From the NCBI RefSeq assembly GCF_016031625.1, contig NZ_JACCHP010000017.1, forward strand, positions 1-64,000: a stretch of 64,000 bases of DNA, in the 5' to 3' direction. A model generated the notes under the pieces. It was not told the DNA's origin and did not search any database. It worked only from the letters and a program-made list of their open reading frames with translations. A program made the translations under genes and the position numbers. This document shows positions 31,629-41,540 of the stretch, piece by piece (position 1 is the stretch's first letter; the number at the start of each line of letters is the position of its first letter). Source of the stretch: Bradyrhizobium agreste (lineage in GTDB: Bacteria > Pseudomonadota > Alphaproteobacteria > Rhizobiales > Xanthobacteraceae).

Positions 31629-33101
31629 ATGAAGCTGCGCGACCTCTTGGGTCAGGATGTTCCGGGCAATGATGCCGCAATCGAGGCCGCTGCGGCGGCG
31701 CTCGAGGTGAGCGGCGTTGCGCTCGACAGCCGTGCGGTCAAGCCGGGCGATCTCTTCTTCGCGCTCGCAGGCAGCAAGACCGACGGCGCCCGCTTCGTCG
31801 ATGCCGCGATTGCGGCGGGCGCGGTGGCCGTCGTCGGCGACCACGCACCGGCCGCCTGCAACGTGCCGTTCATCACGAGCGCCAATCCGCGCCGCGCGCT
31901 GGCGCTGGCCGCGGCAAGGTTTTACCCGGCGCAGCCGGCGACGATCGCCGCGGTGACCGGAACCAGCGGCAAGACCTCGGTCGCCGCCTTCACGCGCCAG
32001 ATCTGGGAGCGGCTCGGGCATGCCTCCGCCAGCATCGGCACCATTGGTCTGGTGTCGCAAAAGCGCACCGTCTACGGCTCGCTGACCACGCCGGACCCGA
32101 TCGCGCTGCACCGGCAGTTGGACGAGATCGCGCGCGAGGGCGTCACGCATCTTGCCTTCGAGGCGTCCTCGCACGGGCTCGATCAATATCGCCTCGACGG
32201 CGTGCGCGTCTCGGCCGGCGGCTTCACCAATCTCTCGCGCGACCACATGGATTACCATCCGACTGTCGCGCATTATCTTGCGGCCAAGCTCCGCCTGTTC
32301 CGCGAACTGGTGCCGCCGGATGGCGCCGCGGTGATCTCGGCCGATCACGATTGCTCGGCGGAGGCGATCGATGCGGCGAAGTCGCGCGGCCTGCGCGTCA
32401 TGGCGGTCGGCCGCAACGGCGATGGCGCAGGTGAGGGCATCCGCCTCACCGCGGCATTGGTCGAAGGTTTCTCGCAAAAACTCACGGTCCAACATCGCGG
32501 CAGGGCTTACGCGATCCGGCTGCCGCTGGTCGGCGAATTCCAGATCGAGAACGCGCTGGTGTCGGCCGGCCTTGCCATCGGCACCGGCAGCGAAGCGGCC
32601 GATGTGTTTGCGAGCCTCGAACATCTCGAAGGCGCCAAGGGCCGGCTCGAGCGCGTCGGCGAGCGCAACGGCGCGCCGATCTTCGTCGACTATGCGCACA
32701 AGCCCGATGCGCTGGCCAAGGCGCTGCAGGCGCTGCGGCCCTATGCCAGGCGCAGGCTGGTCGTCGTGTTCGGCGCCGGCGGCGACCGCGATGCCGGCAA
32801 GCGTCCGATCATGGGCGAGATCGCGGCGGAGAATGCCGACGCCATCATCGTCACCGACGACAATCCGCGCAGCGAGAAGCCCGAAGCGATCCGCGCCGCG
32901 ATCCTCGCCACCGCAAAGGGCGCGCGCGAGATTGGCGACCGCGCCGAGGCGATCCGCGCCGCGATCGAGGACCTGCAGGAGGGCGATGCGCTGCTCATCG
33001 CCGGCAAAGGCCACGAGACCGGGCAGATCGTCGGCGGCGAGGTGCTGCCTTTCAGTGATCACGAGGCGGTCGCCGCCGCACTGGCATCGAGGATTGCATG
33101 A
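31629..33101 (+). CDS. murE: UDP-MurNAc-L-Ala-D-Glu:meso-diaminopimelate ligase
   Basis: A 490-residue Mur ligase that adds meso-diaminopimelate to UDP-MurNAc-dipeptide in the cytosol. The ATP-binding loop is GTSGKTS with K115, and the C-terminal DNPR motif (TDDNPRSEKPEAI) specifies meso-DAP over lysine. The GHET motif (GKGHETGQ) is also present. It starts 84 bases after ftsI and overlaps murF by four bases. Confidence 0.96.
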   Translation: MKLRDLLGQDVPGNDAAIEAAAAALEVSGVALDSRAVKPGDLFFALAGSKTDGARFVDAAIAAGAVAVVGDHAPAACNVPFITSANPRRALALAAARFYPAQPATIAAVTGTSGKTSVAAFTRQIWERLGHASASIGTIGLVSQKRTVYGSLTTPDPIALHRQLDEIAREGVTHLAFEASSHGLDQYRLDGVRVSAGGFTNLSRDHMDYHPTVAHYLAAKLRLFRELVPPDGAAVISADHDCSAEAIDAAKSRGLRVMAVGRNGDGAGEGIRLTAALVEGFSQKLTVQHRGRAYAIRLPLVGEFQIENALVSAGLAIGTGSEAADVFASLEHLEGAKGRLERVGERNGAPIFVDYAHKPDALAKALQALRPYARRRLVVVFGAGGDRDAGKRPIMGEIAAENADAIIVTDDNPRSEKPEAIRAAILATAKGAREIGDRAEAIRAAIEDLQEGDALLIAGKGHETGQIVGGEVLPFSDHEAVAAALASRIA

Positions 33102-34480
33102 GCGGGCCAATATGGACAATTGCCGAGGTCGCGCGCGCGCTGGGCGTCACCGGATCGTTCCCGGATACGGCAATCGATTTCGTCACGCAGGACAGCCGGC
33201 TGGTGAAGCCGGGCAGCCTGTTCGTGGCGCTGAGCGGCACGCCGAGCGGCGGCTTCGTCTCGGCCTTCGCCAGCGCGCGCGATGGCTGGGAGTTCGCCGA
33301 CAAGGCGGAAGCCGCCGGCGCCGTGGCGATGATCGTGCCGCACGAGATCGCGGGCATCCGCATTCCCCAGATCGTCGTCAAGGACACGCTGATCGACGGC
33401 CTCTGGGGCCTCGCGCGCGCCGCGCGCGCGCGCTTTCGTGGCCCGGTGATCGGGCTCACCGGCAGCGCCGGCAAGACCAGCACCAAGGAGTTTCTCGCCG
33501 CCTATCCGAATGCCTATGCGAGCCCGTCGAGCTTCAACAATTTCTGGGGCGTACCGCTGACGCTGTGCAATGCCAGGCGCGACGCCAGCCTCTGGGTCGT
33601 CGAGATGGGCATGAACCAGAAGGGCGAGATCGCGCGACTGAGCGAGCTCACGCAGCCGACCGTCGCCCTCGTCGTCAACGTCCAGCCGGTGCATCTGGAA
33701 AAGCTCGGCTCGCTCGAGGCCATCCGGCGCGAGAAGGTGTCGATCGCGCTCGGCCTGCCCGAGAACGGCGTGCTGGTGTTGCCCGCCGGGATCAAGGCGC
33801 CGGAGTGGAAGGGCAAGGTCGTGCGCTTCGGCGGCGAGCATGCCGAGGTGCACGAGGTCGCGCATGCGCCGCACGGCGAGAGCTGGCAGGTCGTGGCCGC
33901 GATCGGCAGGAAGGAGATCGCCTTCAGCCTGACCCCTGGCGCGCCGCACCGGGTGCACAATGCGCTGGCCGCGCTCGCCGCCGTTCATGCCGCGCATCTC
34001 GATGTCGCGACGCTCGCGGTCAAGCTCGACCGCGTCGGCATCATGACCGGCCGCGGCGTCGAGCAGGCGGTCGGCGACGTCACCGTGATCGACGACAGCT
34101 TCAACGGCAATCCGGCCAGCGTGGCGGCGGCGCTGCAAAGCCTGCAGGCGCGCAACATCAGCGGCGGCCGCCGCATCGCGATTCTCGGCGACATGCTCGA
34201 GCTCGGCGAGGACGCACCGAGCTATCACACCGGCCTTGCCAGCCACCTCGACGGCATCGACGGCGTCTATTGCGTCGGCCCCCTGATGCGCCACCTCTAT
34301 GATGTGCTGCCCTCAGGCAAGGGGCTCGGCTGGCACGACGATCCCGCCACGCTAAGGCCGGGCGAGGTCGCAAATCTGCTGAAGGCAGGCGACGTCGTGG
34401 TTGTCAAGGGCAGCAAGAAGATGTTCTGGGTCAACAAGTTTGTGCCGGGGCTGGTGGCCGCCTTGCAGGCAAAGGCGTAA
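33098..34480 (+). CDS. murF: UDP-MurNAc-tripeptide:D-Ala-D-Ala ligase
   Basis: A 460-residue Mur ligase that joins D-alanyl-D-alanine to the UDP-MurNAc tripeptide. The P-loop is GLTGSAGKTS with K126, followed by NFWGVPLTL and EMGMNQKGEIARL, both family landmarks, and DDSFNGNPASVAAAL. It overlaps murE (ATGA), so the two are translationally coupled. The gap to mraY is 140 bases with no repeat recognised. Confidence 0.96.
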   Translation: MSGPIWTIAEVARALGVTGSFPDTAIDFVTQDSRLVKPGSLFVALSGTPSGGFVSAFASARDGWEFADKAEAAGAVAMIVPHEIAGIRIPQIVVKDTLIDGLWGLARAARARFRGPVIGLTGSAGKTSTKEFLAAYPNAYASPSSFNNFWGVPLTLCNARRDASLWVVEMGMNQKGEIARLSELTQPTVALVVNVQPVHLEKLGSLEAIRREKVSIALGLPENGVLVLPAGIKAPEWKGKVVRFGGEHAEVHEVAHAPHGESWQVVAAIGRKEIAFSLTPGAPHRVHNALAALAAVHAAHLDVATLAVKLDRVGIMTGRGVEQAVGDVTVIDDSFNGNPASVAAALQSLQARNISGGRRIAILGDMLELGEDAPSYHTGLASHLDGIDGVYCVGPLMRHLYDVLPSGKGLGWHDDPATLRPGEVANLLKAGDVVVVKGSKKMFWVNKFVPGLVAALQAKA

Positions 34481-34620
34481 ACTGCTTGGAAGGCGCCGTT
34501 CCCGAATCCCACCCTTTGCGGCAGGAACCCGTTCGTTCCCCGAAACGCGCGGCCCATGACGAAGACCAGCGAATGCGCGTGAGGCACCTGGACGTGCAAA
34601 GGCGCCATAGGACCGTCTGA

Positions 34621-35724
34621 ATGTTTTACTGGCTGATTGAGCTCTCCAACACATTTCCGGGACTCGGTGCCTTTCGCACGGTCCTGAACGTCTTCCGTTA
34701 CATCACCTTCCGCACCGGCGGCGCCATCGTGACCGGCGCGCTGTTCGTATTCCTGTTCGGACCCTGGATCATCGATCACCTGCGCATCCGTCAGGGCAAG
34801 GGCCAGCCGATCCGCACCGACGGCCCGCAATCGCATCTCGCCAAGAAGGGCACGCCCACCATGGGCGGGCTGATGATCCTGTCCGGGCTCACGGTCGGCA
34901 CGGTGCTGTGGGCCAATCCGCTCAACCCCTATGTCTGGATCGTGCTGGCGGTGACGCTCGGCTTCGGCTTCGTCGGCTTCTATGACGATTACCTCAAGGT
35001 GACCAAGCAGACCACGAGCGGGTTCGGCGGCAAGCTGCGCCTCTTGATCGAAGCCGTGATCGCGCTGGTCGCGTGCTACGCGCTGGTGCGGCTCAACCGC
35101 GATCCCGCCTCGACCGCGCTGACGATTCCCTTCCTGAAGGACACCGTGCTGCATTTCGGCTGGTTCTTCGTCGTCTTCGGCGCCTTCGTCATCGTCGGCG
35201 CCGGCAATGCGGTGAATCTCACCGACGGTCTCGATGGCCTCGCCATCGTGCCGGTGATGATTGCGACGGCGAGCTTCGCGATGATCGCCTATCTCACCGG
35301 CAACTTGGTTTTCGCCGACTACCTCCAGATCAAATATGTCGCGGGCACCGGCGAGCTCGCGGTGCTCTGCGGCGCATTGCTCGGCGCCGGTCTCGGCTTC
35401 CTTTGGTTCAACGCGCCGCCCGCCTCGATCTTCATGGGCGATACCGGCTCGCTCGCGCTCGGCGGCATGCTTGGCGCGATCGCGGTCGCGGTGAAGCATG
35501 AGATCGTGCTCGCCGTGATCGGCGGATTGTTCGTGCTCGAGGCGGTTTCGGTCATCGTGCAGGTCGTGTCCTTTAAGCTCACCGGCAAGCGCGTGTTCCG
35601 GATGGCGCCGATCCATCACCACTTCGAGCAGAAGGGCTGGACCGAGCCGCAGATCGTGATCCGCTTCTGGATCATCTCGGTGATGCTGGCGCTCGCCGGC
35701 CTCTCGACGCTGAAACTGCGCTGA
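34621..35724 (+). CDS. mraY: Phospho-MurNAc-pentapeptide translocase
   Basis: A 367-residue integral membrane enzyme with about ten segments that makes lipid I from UDP-MurNAc-pentapeptide and undecaprenyl phosphate. Catalytic and family motifs visible are KKGTPTMGG, GFYDDYLKV, NLTDGLDGLA, MGDTGSLALGG and MAPIHHHFE. It is followed by murD after ten bases. Confidence 0.97.
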   Translation: MFYWLIELSNTFPGLGAFRTVLNVFRYITFRTGGAIVTGALFVFLFGPWIIDHLRIRQGKGQPIRTDGPQSHLAKKGTPTMGGLMILSGLTVGTVLWANPLNPYVWIVLAVTLGFGFVGFYDDYLKVTKQTTSGFGGKLRLLIEAVIALVACYALVRLNRDPASTALTIPFLKDTVLHFGWFFVVFGAFVIVGAGNAVNLTDGLDGLAIVPVMIATASFAMIAYLTGNLVFADYLQIKYVAGTGELAVLCGALLGAGLGFLWFNAPPASIFMGDTGSLALGGMLGAIAVAVKHEIVLAVIGGLFVLEAVSVIVQVVSFKLTGKRVFRMAPIHHHFEQKGWTEPQIVIRFWIISVMLALAGLSTLKLR

Positions 35725-35734
35725 CGGTTACGCG

Positions 35735-37132
35735 ATGATCCCGGTCACCTCCTTCGCCGGCAAGGCCGTCGCGGTGTTCGGCCTCGGCGGCTCCGGGCTC
35801 GCCTCCTGCCATGCGCTCAAGGCCGGCGGCGCCGAGGTGGTTGCCGCCGACGACAATGCCGAGAACGTCGCCAAGGCCGCGCAGGCCGGCTTCATCACCG
35901 CGGATCTGCGCAACGTCTCCTGGGCGAAGTTCGCAAGTCTCGTGCTCGCGCCCGGCGTGCCGCTGACGCATCCGGTGCCGCACTGGAGCGTCTTGAAGGC
36001 GCGCGAGGCCGGCGTCGAGGTGATCGGCGACATCGAGCTGTTCTGCCGCGAGCGTCGGCGCCACGCGCCGGACGCCCCGTTCGTCGCCATCACCGGCACC
36101 AACGGCAAGTCGACCACGACGGCACTGATCGCGCATCTCACCAAGGTCGCCGGCTACGACACCCAGATGGGCGGCAATATCGGCACGGCGATCCTGTCGC
36201 TGGAGCCGCCGCGCATGGGCCGCGTCCACGTCATCGAGATGTCGTCCTACCAGATCGACCTCACGCCCTCGCTCGATCCCTCCGTCGGCATCCTGCTCAA
36301 TGTCAGCGAGGACCACATCGACCGCCACGGCACGATCGCGCACTACGCCGCAGTGAAGGAGCGCCTCGTTGCCGGCGTGCCAGGCGCCGGCACCGCGATC
36401 GTCGGCGTCGATGACGGCTATTGCCGCGACATCGCCGACCGGCTCGACCGCGCCGGCAAGAACGTGGTGCGCATCTCGGTCAAGAATCCGCTGGCCACGG
36501 GCATCTACGTCGAGCACGGCACCATCGTGCGCGCCTCGGGCGGCGCCCGCAGCGAAGTCGCCGCACTCGGCGGCATCGGCTCGCTGCGCGGCCAGCACAA
36601 CGCGCAGAACGCGGCCTGTGCGGCCGCCGCCGCGCTCGCGATGGGCATCAGCCTGGACGTGCTGCAGAACGGCCTGCGCAGCTTTCCGGGCCTGGCGCAT
36701 CGCATGGAGCAAGTCGGGCGCCGCGGCAACGTGTTGTTCGTCAACGATTCCAAGGGCACCAACGCGGACGCCACCGCGCATGCGCTGTCGTCGTTCACAG
36801 ACATCTTCTGGATCGCCGGCGGCAAGCCGAAGGCCGGCGGCATCACTGGCCTCACCGGCTTCTTCCCGCGCATCCGCAAAGCCTATCTGATCGGCGAGGC
36901 CGCGCAGGACTTTTCCGGCACGCTCGGCTCGGTCCCGCACGAGATCAGCCAGACCCTCGACGTCGCCGTCGAGCACGCCGCGCGTGATGCGGAAGCCTCG
37001 GGACTTGCGGATGCCGTCGTGCTGCTGTCACCGGCCTGCGCCTCGTTCGACCAGTACCGCAATTTCGAAATCCGCGGCGCCAAGTTCCGCGAGTTGGTGC
37101 AGGCGCTGCCGGGTGTGAAGCCGGTGGTGTAG
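35735..37132 (+). CDS. murD: UDP-MurNAc-L-Ala:D-glutamate ligase
   Basis: A 465-residue Mur ligase that adds D-glutamate to UDP-MurNAc-L-alanine. The N-terminal Rossmann domain has VFGLGGSGLASCHAL, the P-loop is ITGTNGKSTTTAL and the central domain has EMSSYQIDL and NVSEDHIDRH. FVNDSKGTNADAT and WIAGGKPKAGG are further landmarks. A family D repeat follows before ftsW. Confidence 0.96.
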   Translation: MIPVTSFAGKAVAVFGLGGSGLASCHALKAGGAEVVAADDNAENVAKAAQAGFITADLRNVSWAKFASLVLAPGVPLTHPVPHWSVLKAREAGVEVIGDIELFCRERRRHAPDAPFVAITGTNGKSTTTALIAHLTKVAGYDTQMGGNIGTAILSLEPPRMGRVHVIEMSSYQIDLTPSLDPSVGILLNVSEDHIDRHGTIAHYAAVKERLVAGVPGAGTAIVGVDDGYCRDIADRLDRAGKNVVRISVKNPLATGIYVEHGTIVRASGGARSEVAALGGIGSLRGQHNAQNAACAAAAALAMGISLDVLQNGLRSFPGLAHRMEQVGRRGNVLFVNDSKGTNADATAHALSSFTDIFWIAGGKPKAGGITGLTGFFPRIRKAYLIGEAAQDFSGTLGSVPHEISQTLDVAVEHAARDAEASGLADAVVLLSPACASFDQYRNFEIRGAKFRELVQALPGVKPVV

Positions 37133-37140
37133 CGAGTTCT

Positions 37141-37253
37141 CGTGTCCCGGACGCGCGTAGCGCGAGCCGGGACCCAGAGGCCGCAATGGGCCCCGGCTCT
37201 GCAGCGCACCACGCCGCGAAGAGGCGGCGCGCTGCGCTGCGTCCGGGGCACGA
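37141..37253. repeat. Palindromic repeat, family D, murD-ftsW gap
   Basis: It begins CGTGTCCCGGACGCGCGTAGCGCG and ends GCGCTGCGTCCGGGGCACG, with inner arms GCCGGGACCCAGA and GGGCCCCGGCTC. It is nearly the same as the copies at 38.5 and 52.3 kb. Confidence 0.8.
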
Positions 37254-37279
37254 GACCGTTCACAAGTTCATCTACTTCC

Positions 37280-37296
37280 TTAACCCCCCGGTAACC
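37280..37296. promoter_or_regulatory. Phased TTAACC/GTAACC half-sites before ftsW
   Basis: TTAACC at 37280 and GTAACC at 37291 are 11 bases apart, as in CtrA-type boxes. They lie 47 bases before the ftsW start, just after a repeat that could end the upstream transcript, so ftsW may have its own promoter here. Confidence 0.4.
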
Positions 37297-37342
37297 AACC
37301 TCGGCGACCAATGGACGGACCTCTGTCCGAAAGCGGCCGCCC

Positions 37343-38494
37343 ATGCTCTCCCGTGAAGAACGCACCCCCTTTTCCGAGTGGTGGTGGACCGTCGACAAGC
37401 CGCTGATGGGCGCCATCCTGGCCTTGATGCTGACCGGGGTGATCCTGTCGCTGGCGGCGAGCCCGCCGGTTGCGACCCGCATCGGGCTCGATGCCTTCCA
37501 TTTCTTCAGCCGCCACGTGCTGTTTCTGGTGCCCTCCTGCATCGTGCTGCTCGGGGTCTCCTTCCTGTCGCCGCGCGCGATCCGCCGCTCGGCCCTGATC
37601 ATCTTCGCGGCGAGCATCGTCCTGATCGTGCTCACGCTCGCCATCGGCCCCGAGGTAAAGGGCTCGCGGCGCTGGATCACGCTGCTCGGCGTCAACATCC
37701 AGGCCTCCGAGATCGCAAAGCCGTCCTTCGTCGTGATCGCGGCCTGGCTGTTTGCGGAATCGACCCGGCGCCCGGAGATGCCGGCGACCTCGATGGCGGT
37801 GGTGCTGCTGCTGATGCTGGTCGCGCTATTGGTGATGGAGCCGGATTTCGGCCAGACCATGCTGATCCTGATGGTGTGGGGCTCGCTGTTCTTCATCGCA
37901 GGCATGCGCATGATCTGGGTGTTCGGCCTCGCAGGTCTCGGCGCGACCGGCCTGTTCAGCGCCTATCTTTTCGTTCCCCACGTGGCGGGGCGCATCAAGC
38001 GCTTCATGAACCCGGCCTCCGGCGACACCTTCCAGGTCGACACCGCCATGGAGGCTTTCTACAACGGCGGCTGGTTCGGCCTCGGACCGGGCGAGGGCAT
38101 CGCCAAGCGCAGCCTCCCCGACAGCCACACCGACTTCGTCTTTGCGGTCGCAGCCGAAGAGTTCGGCATCATCCTGTGCCTTGCGATGCTGGCGCTGTTC
38201 GCTTTCGTCGTCATCCGGACGCTGTCGCGCGCCTATGCCAACGAGGACATGTTCTCGCGCTTTGCGGCCTCTGGGCTCGCGATCCTGTTCGGCGTGCAGG
38301 CGGCGATCAACATGTCGGTGAACCTGCAGCTCATCCCCGCCAAGGGCATGACGCTGCCCTTCATCTCCTATGGCGGCTCCTCTATCGTCTCGCTGGCCTA
38401 CGGTGTCGGCATGATGCTGGCGCTGACGCGGCTGCGCCCGCGCACCGAGGTCGAGGCGAGCGGCCACGCCGAGGCGATGCGCAGTTACGCGTGA
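37343..38494 (+). CDS. ftsW: Septal peptidoglycan polymerase (SEDS)
   Basis: A 383-residue SEDS protein with about ten membrane segments that polymerises lipid II at the septum as the partner of FtsI. Landmarks are GPEVKGSRRWI, VMEPDFGQTMLIL, PDSHTDFVFAVAAEEFG and the C-terminal PFISYGGSSIVSL. It is flanked by family D repeats on both sides, so its transcript may be set apart from the rest of the cluster. Confidence 0.95.
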   Translation: MLSREERTPFSEWWWTVDKPLMGAILALMLTGVILSLAASPPVATRIGLDAFHFFSRHVLFLVPSCIVLLGVSFLSPRAIRRSALIIFAASIVLIVLTLAIGPEVKGSRRWITLLGVNIQASEIAKPSFVVIAAWLFAESTRRPEMPATSMAVVLLLMLVALLVMEPDFGQTMLILMVWGSLFFIAGMRMIWVFGLAGLGATGLFSAYLFVPHVAGRIKRFMNPASGDTFQVDTAMEAFYNGGWFGLGPGEGIAKRSLPDSHTDFVFAVAAEEFGIILCLAMLALFAFVVIRTLSRAYANEDMFSRFAASGLAILFGVQAAINMSVNLQLIPAKGMTLPFISYGGSSIVSLAYGVGMMLALTRLRPRTEVEASGHAEAMRSYA

Positions 38495-38503
38495 TGCAGG
38501 TTT

Positions 38504-38620
38504 CGTGTCCCGGACAAGCGAAGCGCAGATCCGGGACCCAGAATGTCGCACCAATGGGCCCCGGTTCAGCAACGCACCACGCCGCGAAGTGCGGCGCGCT
38601 GCGTTGCGCCCGGGGCACGA
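38504..38620. repeat. Palindromic repeat, family D, ftsW-murG gap
   Basis: It begins CGTGTCCCGGACAAGCGAAGCGCAG and ends GCGTTGCGCCCGGGGCACGAG, with the inner arms TCCGGGACCCAGA and GGGCCCCGGTTC. Same orientation as the copy in the previous gap. Confidence 0.8.
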
Positions 38621-38664
38621 GCACGCGGCTCGCAATGACCGAAAACTCCCTGTAAAACGCCATC

Positions 38665-39765
38665 ATGGACACGTCCCCCCTGATTCTTCTCGCCGCGGGC
38701 GGCACCGGCGGCCATCTGTTCCCGGCCGAGGCGCTCGGAGTCGAATTGATCCGGCGCGGCTATCGCGTTCGCCTCGTCACCGACGAGCGCGCGCTGCGCT
38801 ACAGCGGGCTGTTCAGCAAGGACATGATCGACGTCGTCAGAAGCGAAACCGCGCGCGGCCGCAATCCGCTCCAGCTCGCCTATGCCGGCCTCACGCTCGC
38901 CGCCGGCACGCTGGCGGCCTACGCGCTGATCAAGCGGCTGAAGCCCGTCGCCGTCGTCGGCTTCGGCGGCTATCCGACGCTGCCGCCGCTGGTCGCCGCG
39001 AAGTTCGCGGGCGTGCCTGGCATCATCCACGACGCCAACGCCGTGCTCGGCCGTGCCAACCGCTTCCTGTCGAGCCGCGTGCGCGCCATCGCGACGTCCT
39101 TGCCCGGCGTGCTCGATCGCGATCCGGCGCTGGCAGGCAAGACGACGACCGTCGGCACACCGATGCGTCCGGCGATCCTTGCGGCCGCTGCGGTGAAATA
39201 CTTAGCGCCCGAGCCGAACGGTCCGCTGCGTCTGCTCGTCGTCGGCGGCAGCCAGGGCGCGCGCATCATGGCCGACATCGTGCCGGGCGCGATCGAGCGG
39301 CTCGAGCCTGCACTGTGGAGCCGTCTCGTTCTCACCCAACAGGTGCGCGAAGAGGACATGAGCCGCGTGCGCGCCGTCTACGACAAGCTCAAGATCAAGG
39401 CCGAGCTCGCGCCGTTCTTCACGGATCTGCCGGCGCGGCTCGCCTCCAATCATCTCGTGGTATCGCGCTCCGGCGCGGGCACCGTGGCCGAGCTCGCCGC
39501 GATCGGCCGGCCCTCCATCCTGGTGCCGCTGCCGGGCTCGATCGACCAGGACCAGTTCGCCAATGCCGGCGTGCTGGCCAAGGTCGACGGCGCGATCCGG
39601 ATCCCGCAGACCGAATTCACCTCCGACCGGTTGGCGTCCGAAATCTCCGCCTTCGCCGCCGAGCCCGCGCGCCTCGCCGCCATGGCGGCGGCCGCGAAGG
39701 GGGCGGGGCGGCTCGATGCGGCCGAGCGGCTGGCGGATCTCGTGGTCAAGGTCGCCGGGTTGTAG
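38665..39765 (+). CDS. murG: Lipid II synthase (UDP-GlcNAc transferase)
   Basis: A 366-residue GT28 glycosyltransferase that adds GlcNAc to lipid I to make lipid II at the inner membrane. GGTGGHLFPAEAL is the glycine-rich acceptor motif, GFGGYPTLPPLVAA follows, and the donor motif region is SRSGAGTVAELAAIGRPSILVPLP with IDQDQFANA. Length is typical. Confidence 0.96.
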   Translation: MDTSPLILLAAGGTGGHLFPAEALGVELIRRGYRVRLVTDERALRYSGLFSKDMIDVVRSETARGRNPLQLAYAGLTLAAGTLAAYALIKRLKPVAVVGFGGYPTLPPLVAAKFAGVPGIIHDANAVLGRANRFLSSRVRAIATSLPGVLDRDPALAGKTTTVGTPMRPAILAAAAVKYLAPEPNGPLRLLVVGGSQGARIMADIVPGAIERLEPALWSRLVLTQQVREEDMSRVRAVYDKLKIKAELAPFFTDLPARLASNHLVVSRSGAGTVAELAAIGRPSILVPLPGSIDQDQFANAGVLAKVDGAIRIPQTEFTSDRLASEISAFAAEPARLAAMAAAAKGAGRLDAAERLADLVVKVAGL

Positions 39766-39770
39766 CACCC

Positions 39771-39854
39771 GTCATTCCGGACGGGACGCGAAGCGGACCG
39801 ATCCGGAATCTCGAGATTCCGGGTTCGCTCGCGATGCGAGCGCCCCGGAATGAC
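39771..39854. repeat. Palindromic repeat, family B, murG-murC gap
   Basis: GTCATTCCGG at the left and CCGGAATGAC at the right enclose the palindrome ATCCGGAATCTCGAGATTCCGGGT. It begins six bases after the murG stop. Confidence 0.8.
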
Positions 39855-39868
39855 CAAAAATGCCCCTT

Positions 39869-39900
39869 GTCATGCCCCGCGAAAGCGGGGCATCCAGTAG
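39869..39900. repeat. Short hairpin related to family C
   Basis: GTCATGCCCCGCGAAAGCGGGGCATCCAGTAG contains the perfect stem ATGCCCCGC, GAAA, GCGGGGCAT with a GNRA-type tetraloop. It follows the family B element and precedes murC. Confidence 0.6.
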
Positions 39901-39950
39901 TCGACGCAGGCTGATTTGAATCTCAGGCTTCGCGACGTCGAGGAGACAAT

Positions 39951-41354
39951 ATGAGACTGCCGCGCGAGATCGGACCCATCCACTTCGTCGGGATCGGCGG
40001 GATCGGCATGAGCGGCATCGCCGAGGTGCTGGTCAATCTCGGCTATGCCGTGCAAGGCTCGGATGCCTCCGACAATTACAATCTCGACCGTCTGCGCAAG
40101 AAGGGCGCGAAAGTCTCGGTCGGCCACAAGGCCGAGAATATCGACGGCGCCGAGGTCGTGGTCGTGTCCTCCGCGATCAAGCGCGACAATCCGGAACTGA
40201 TGGCGGCGCGTGAGAAACGCATTCCCGTGGTGCGCCGCGCCGAGATGTTGGCCGAGCTGATGCGGCTGAAGAGCTGCGTCGCCATCGCCGGCACGCACGG
40301 CAAGACCACGACGACGACGATGGTCGCAACGCTGCTCGACGCCGGCGGGCTCGACCCGACCGTCATCAACGGCGGCATCATCAATGCCTACGGTTCCAAC
40401 GCGCGGCTGGGGGCCGGCGACTGGATGGTGGTTGAAGCCGACGAGAGCGACGGCACCTTCCTGAAGCTGCCGACCGATGTCGCGATCGTCACCAATGTCG
40501 ACCCCGAGCATCTCGACCACTTCAAGACCTTCGACGCCGTACAGGACGCGTTCCGGCATTTCGTCGAGAACCTGCCGTTCTACGGCTTTGCCGTGATGTG
40601 CATCGATCATCCCGTGGTGCAGAGCCTCGTCGGCAAGATCGAGGATCGCCGCATCATCACTTACGGTGAGAATCCGCAGGCCGATGCGCGGCTGGTCGAT
40701 CTCACCGCCGGCGGTGGCGGCTCGAAGTTCAAGGTCGTGATCCGCGCCCGCAAGACCGGCACCACGCATGAGATCGCCGATCTCGCGCTGCCGATGCCAG
40801 GCCGGCACAACGCTTCCAATGCGACGGCTGCGATCGCGGTCGCGCATGCGCTCGGCGTCTCGGACGAGGCGATACGCAAGGCGATTGCCGGCTTCGGCGG
40901 TGTCAAGCGCCGCTTCACCAAGACCGGTGAGTGGAGCGGCGTCACCGTGATCGACGATTACGGCCATCATCCCGTGGAGATCGCAGCGGTGCTGAAGGCG
41001 GCGCGCGATTCCTACACCGGCAAGGTGATCGCCGTGGTGCAGCCGCATCGCTACACCCGCCTGCAATCACTGTTCGAGGAGTTCTGCACCTGCTTCAACG
41101 ATGCCGACGCGGTCGTCGTCGCAGACGTCTATGCCGCCGGCGAAGCGCCGATCGAAGGTATCGACCGCGACCATTTCGTCGCCGGCCTGCGCGCCCACGG
41201 CCATCGCGAGGTGATCCCGCTGCCGGCAGCCACCGAGCTTGCCGGCATCGTCAAGGGACTGGCGAAGTCCGGCGATCTCGTCGTGTGCCTGGGCGCCGGC
41301 AACATCACGCAATGGGCGTATGCATTGCCGGACCAGTTGAAGGCGCTGGGGTGA
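39951..41354 (+). CDS. murC: UDP-MurNAc:L-alanine ligase
   Basis: A 467-residue Mur ligase that starts the peptide by adding L-alanine to UDP-MurNAc. Landmarks are HFVGIGGIGMSGIAEVL at the N-terminus, the P-loop IAGTHGKTTTTTM, EADESDGTFLKL, NVDPEHLDHF and IDDYGHHPVEI. GACGTCGAGGAG before the ATG provides a good ribosome binding site. Confidence 0.97.
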   Translation: MRLPREIGPIHFVGIGGIGMSGIAEVLVNLGYAVQGSDASDNYNLDRLRKKGAKVSVGHKAENIDGAEVVVVSSAIKRDNPELMAAREKRIPVVRRAEMLAELMRLKSCVAIAGTHGKTTTTTMVATLLDAGGLDPTVINGGIINAYGSNARLGAGDWMVVEADESDGTFLKLPTDVAIVTNVDPEHLDHFKTFDAVQDAFRHFVENLPFYGFAVMCIDHPVVQSLVGKIEDRRIITYGENPQADARLVDLTAGGGGSKFKVVIRARKTGTTHEIADLALPMPGRHNASNATAAIAVAHALGVSDEAIRKAIAGFGGVKRRFTKTGEWSGVTVIDDYGHHPVEIAAVLKAARDSYTGKVIAVVQPHRYTRLQSLFEEFCTCFNDADAVVVADVYAAGEAPIEGIDRDHFVAGLRAHGHREVIPLPAATELAGIVKGLAKSGDLVVCLGAGNITQWAYALPDQLKALG

Positions 41355-41398
41355 GCGCTCGATGAGAGTCTCACAAGCAGCTACACGGCACACTGCGC

Positions 41399-41502
41399 TC
41401 CCTCCCCCCTTGTGGGGGAGGGTGGGGGAGAGGGGTAGCCACAAACTCCGACCTCGCTTGGGGCTACCCCCCTCCCTGACCCTCCCCCACAAGGGGGGAG
41501 GG
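41399..41502. repeat. Palindromic repeat, family E, murC-murB gap
   Basis: CCCTCCCCCCTTGTGGGGGAGGG and CCCTCCCCCACAAGGGGGGAGGG are inverted copies, and GGGGTAGCC with GGGCTACCCC form an inner stem. The whole could fold into one long cruciform. Confidence 0.8.
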
Positions 41503-41540
41503 AACGGAAAGAGCATGCGTTCCTCACGTGAGGCGACGGC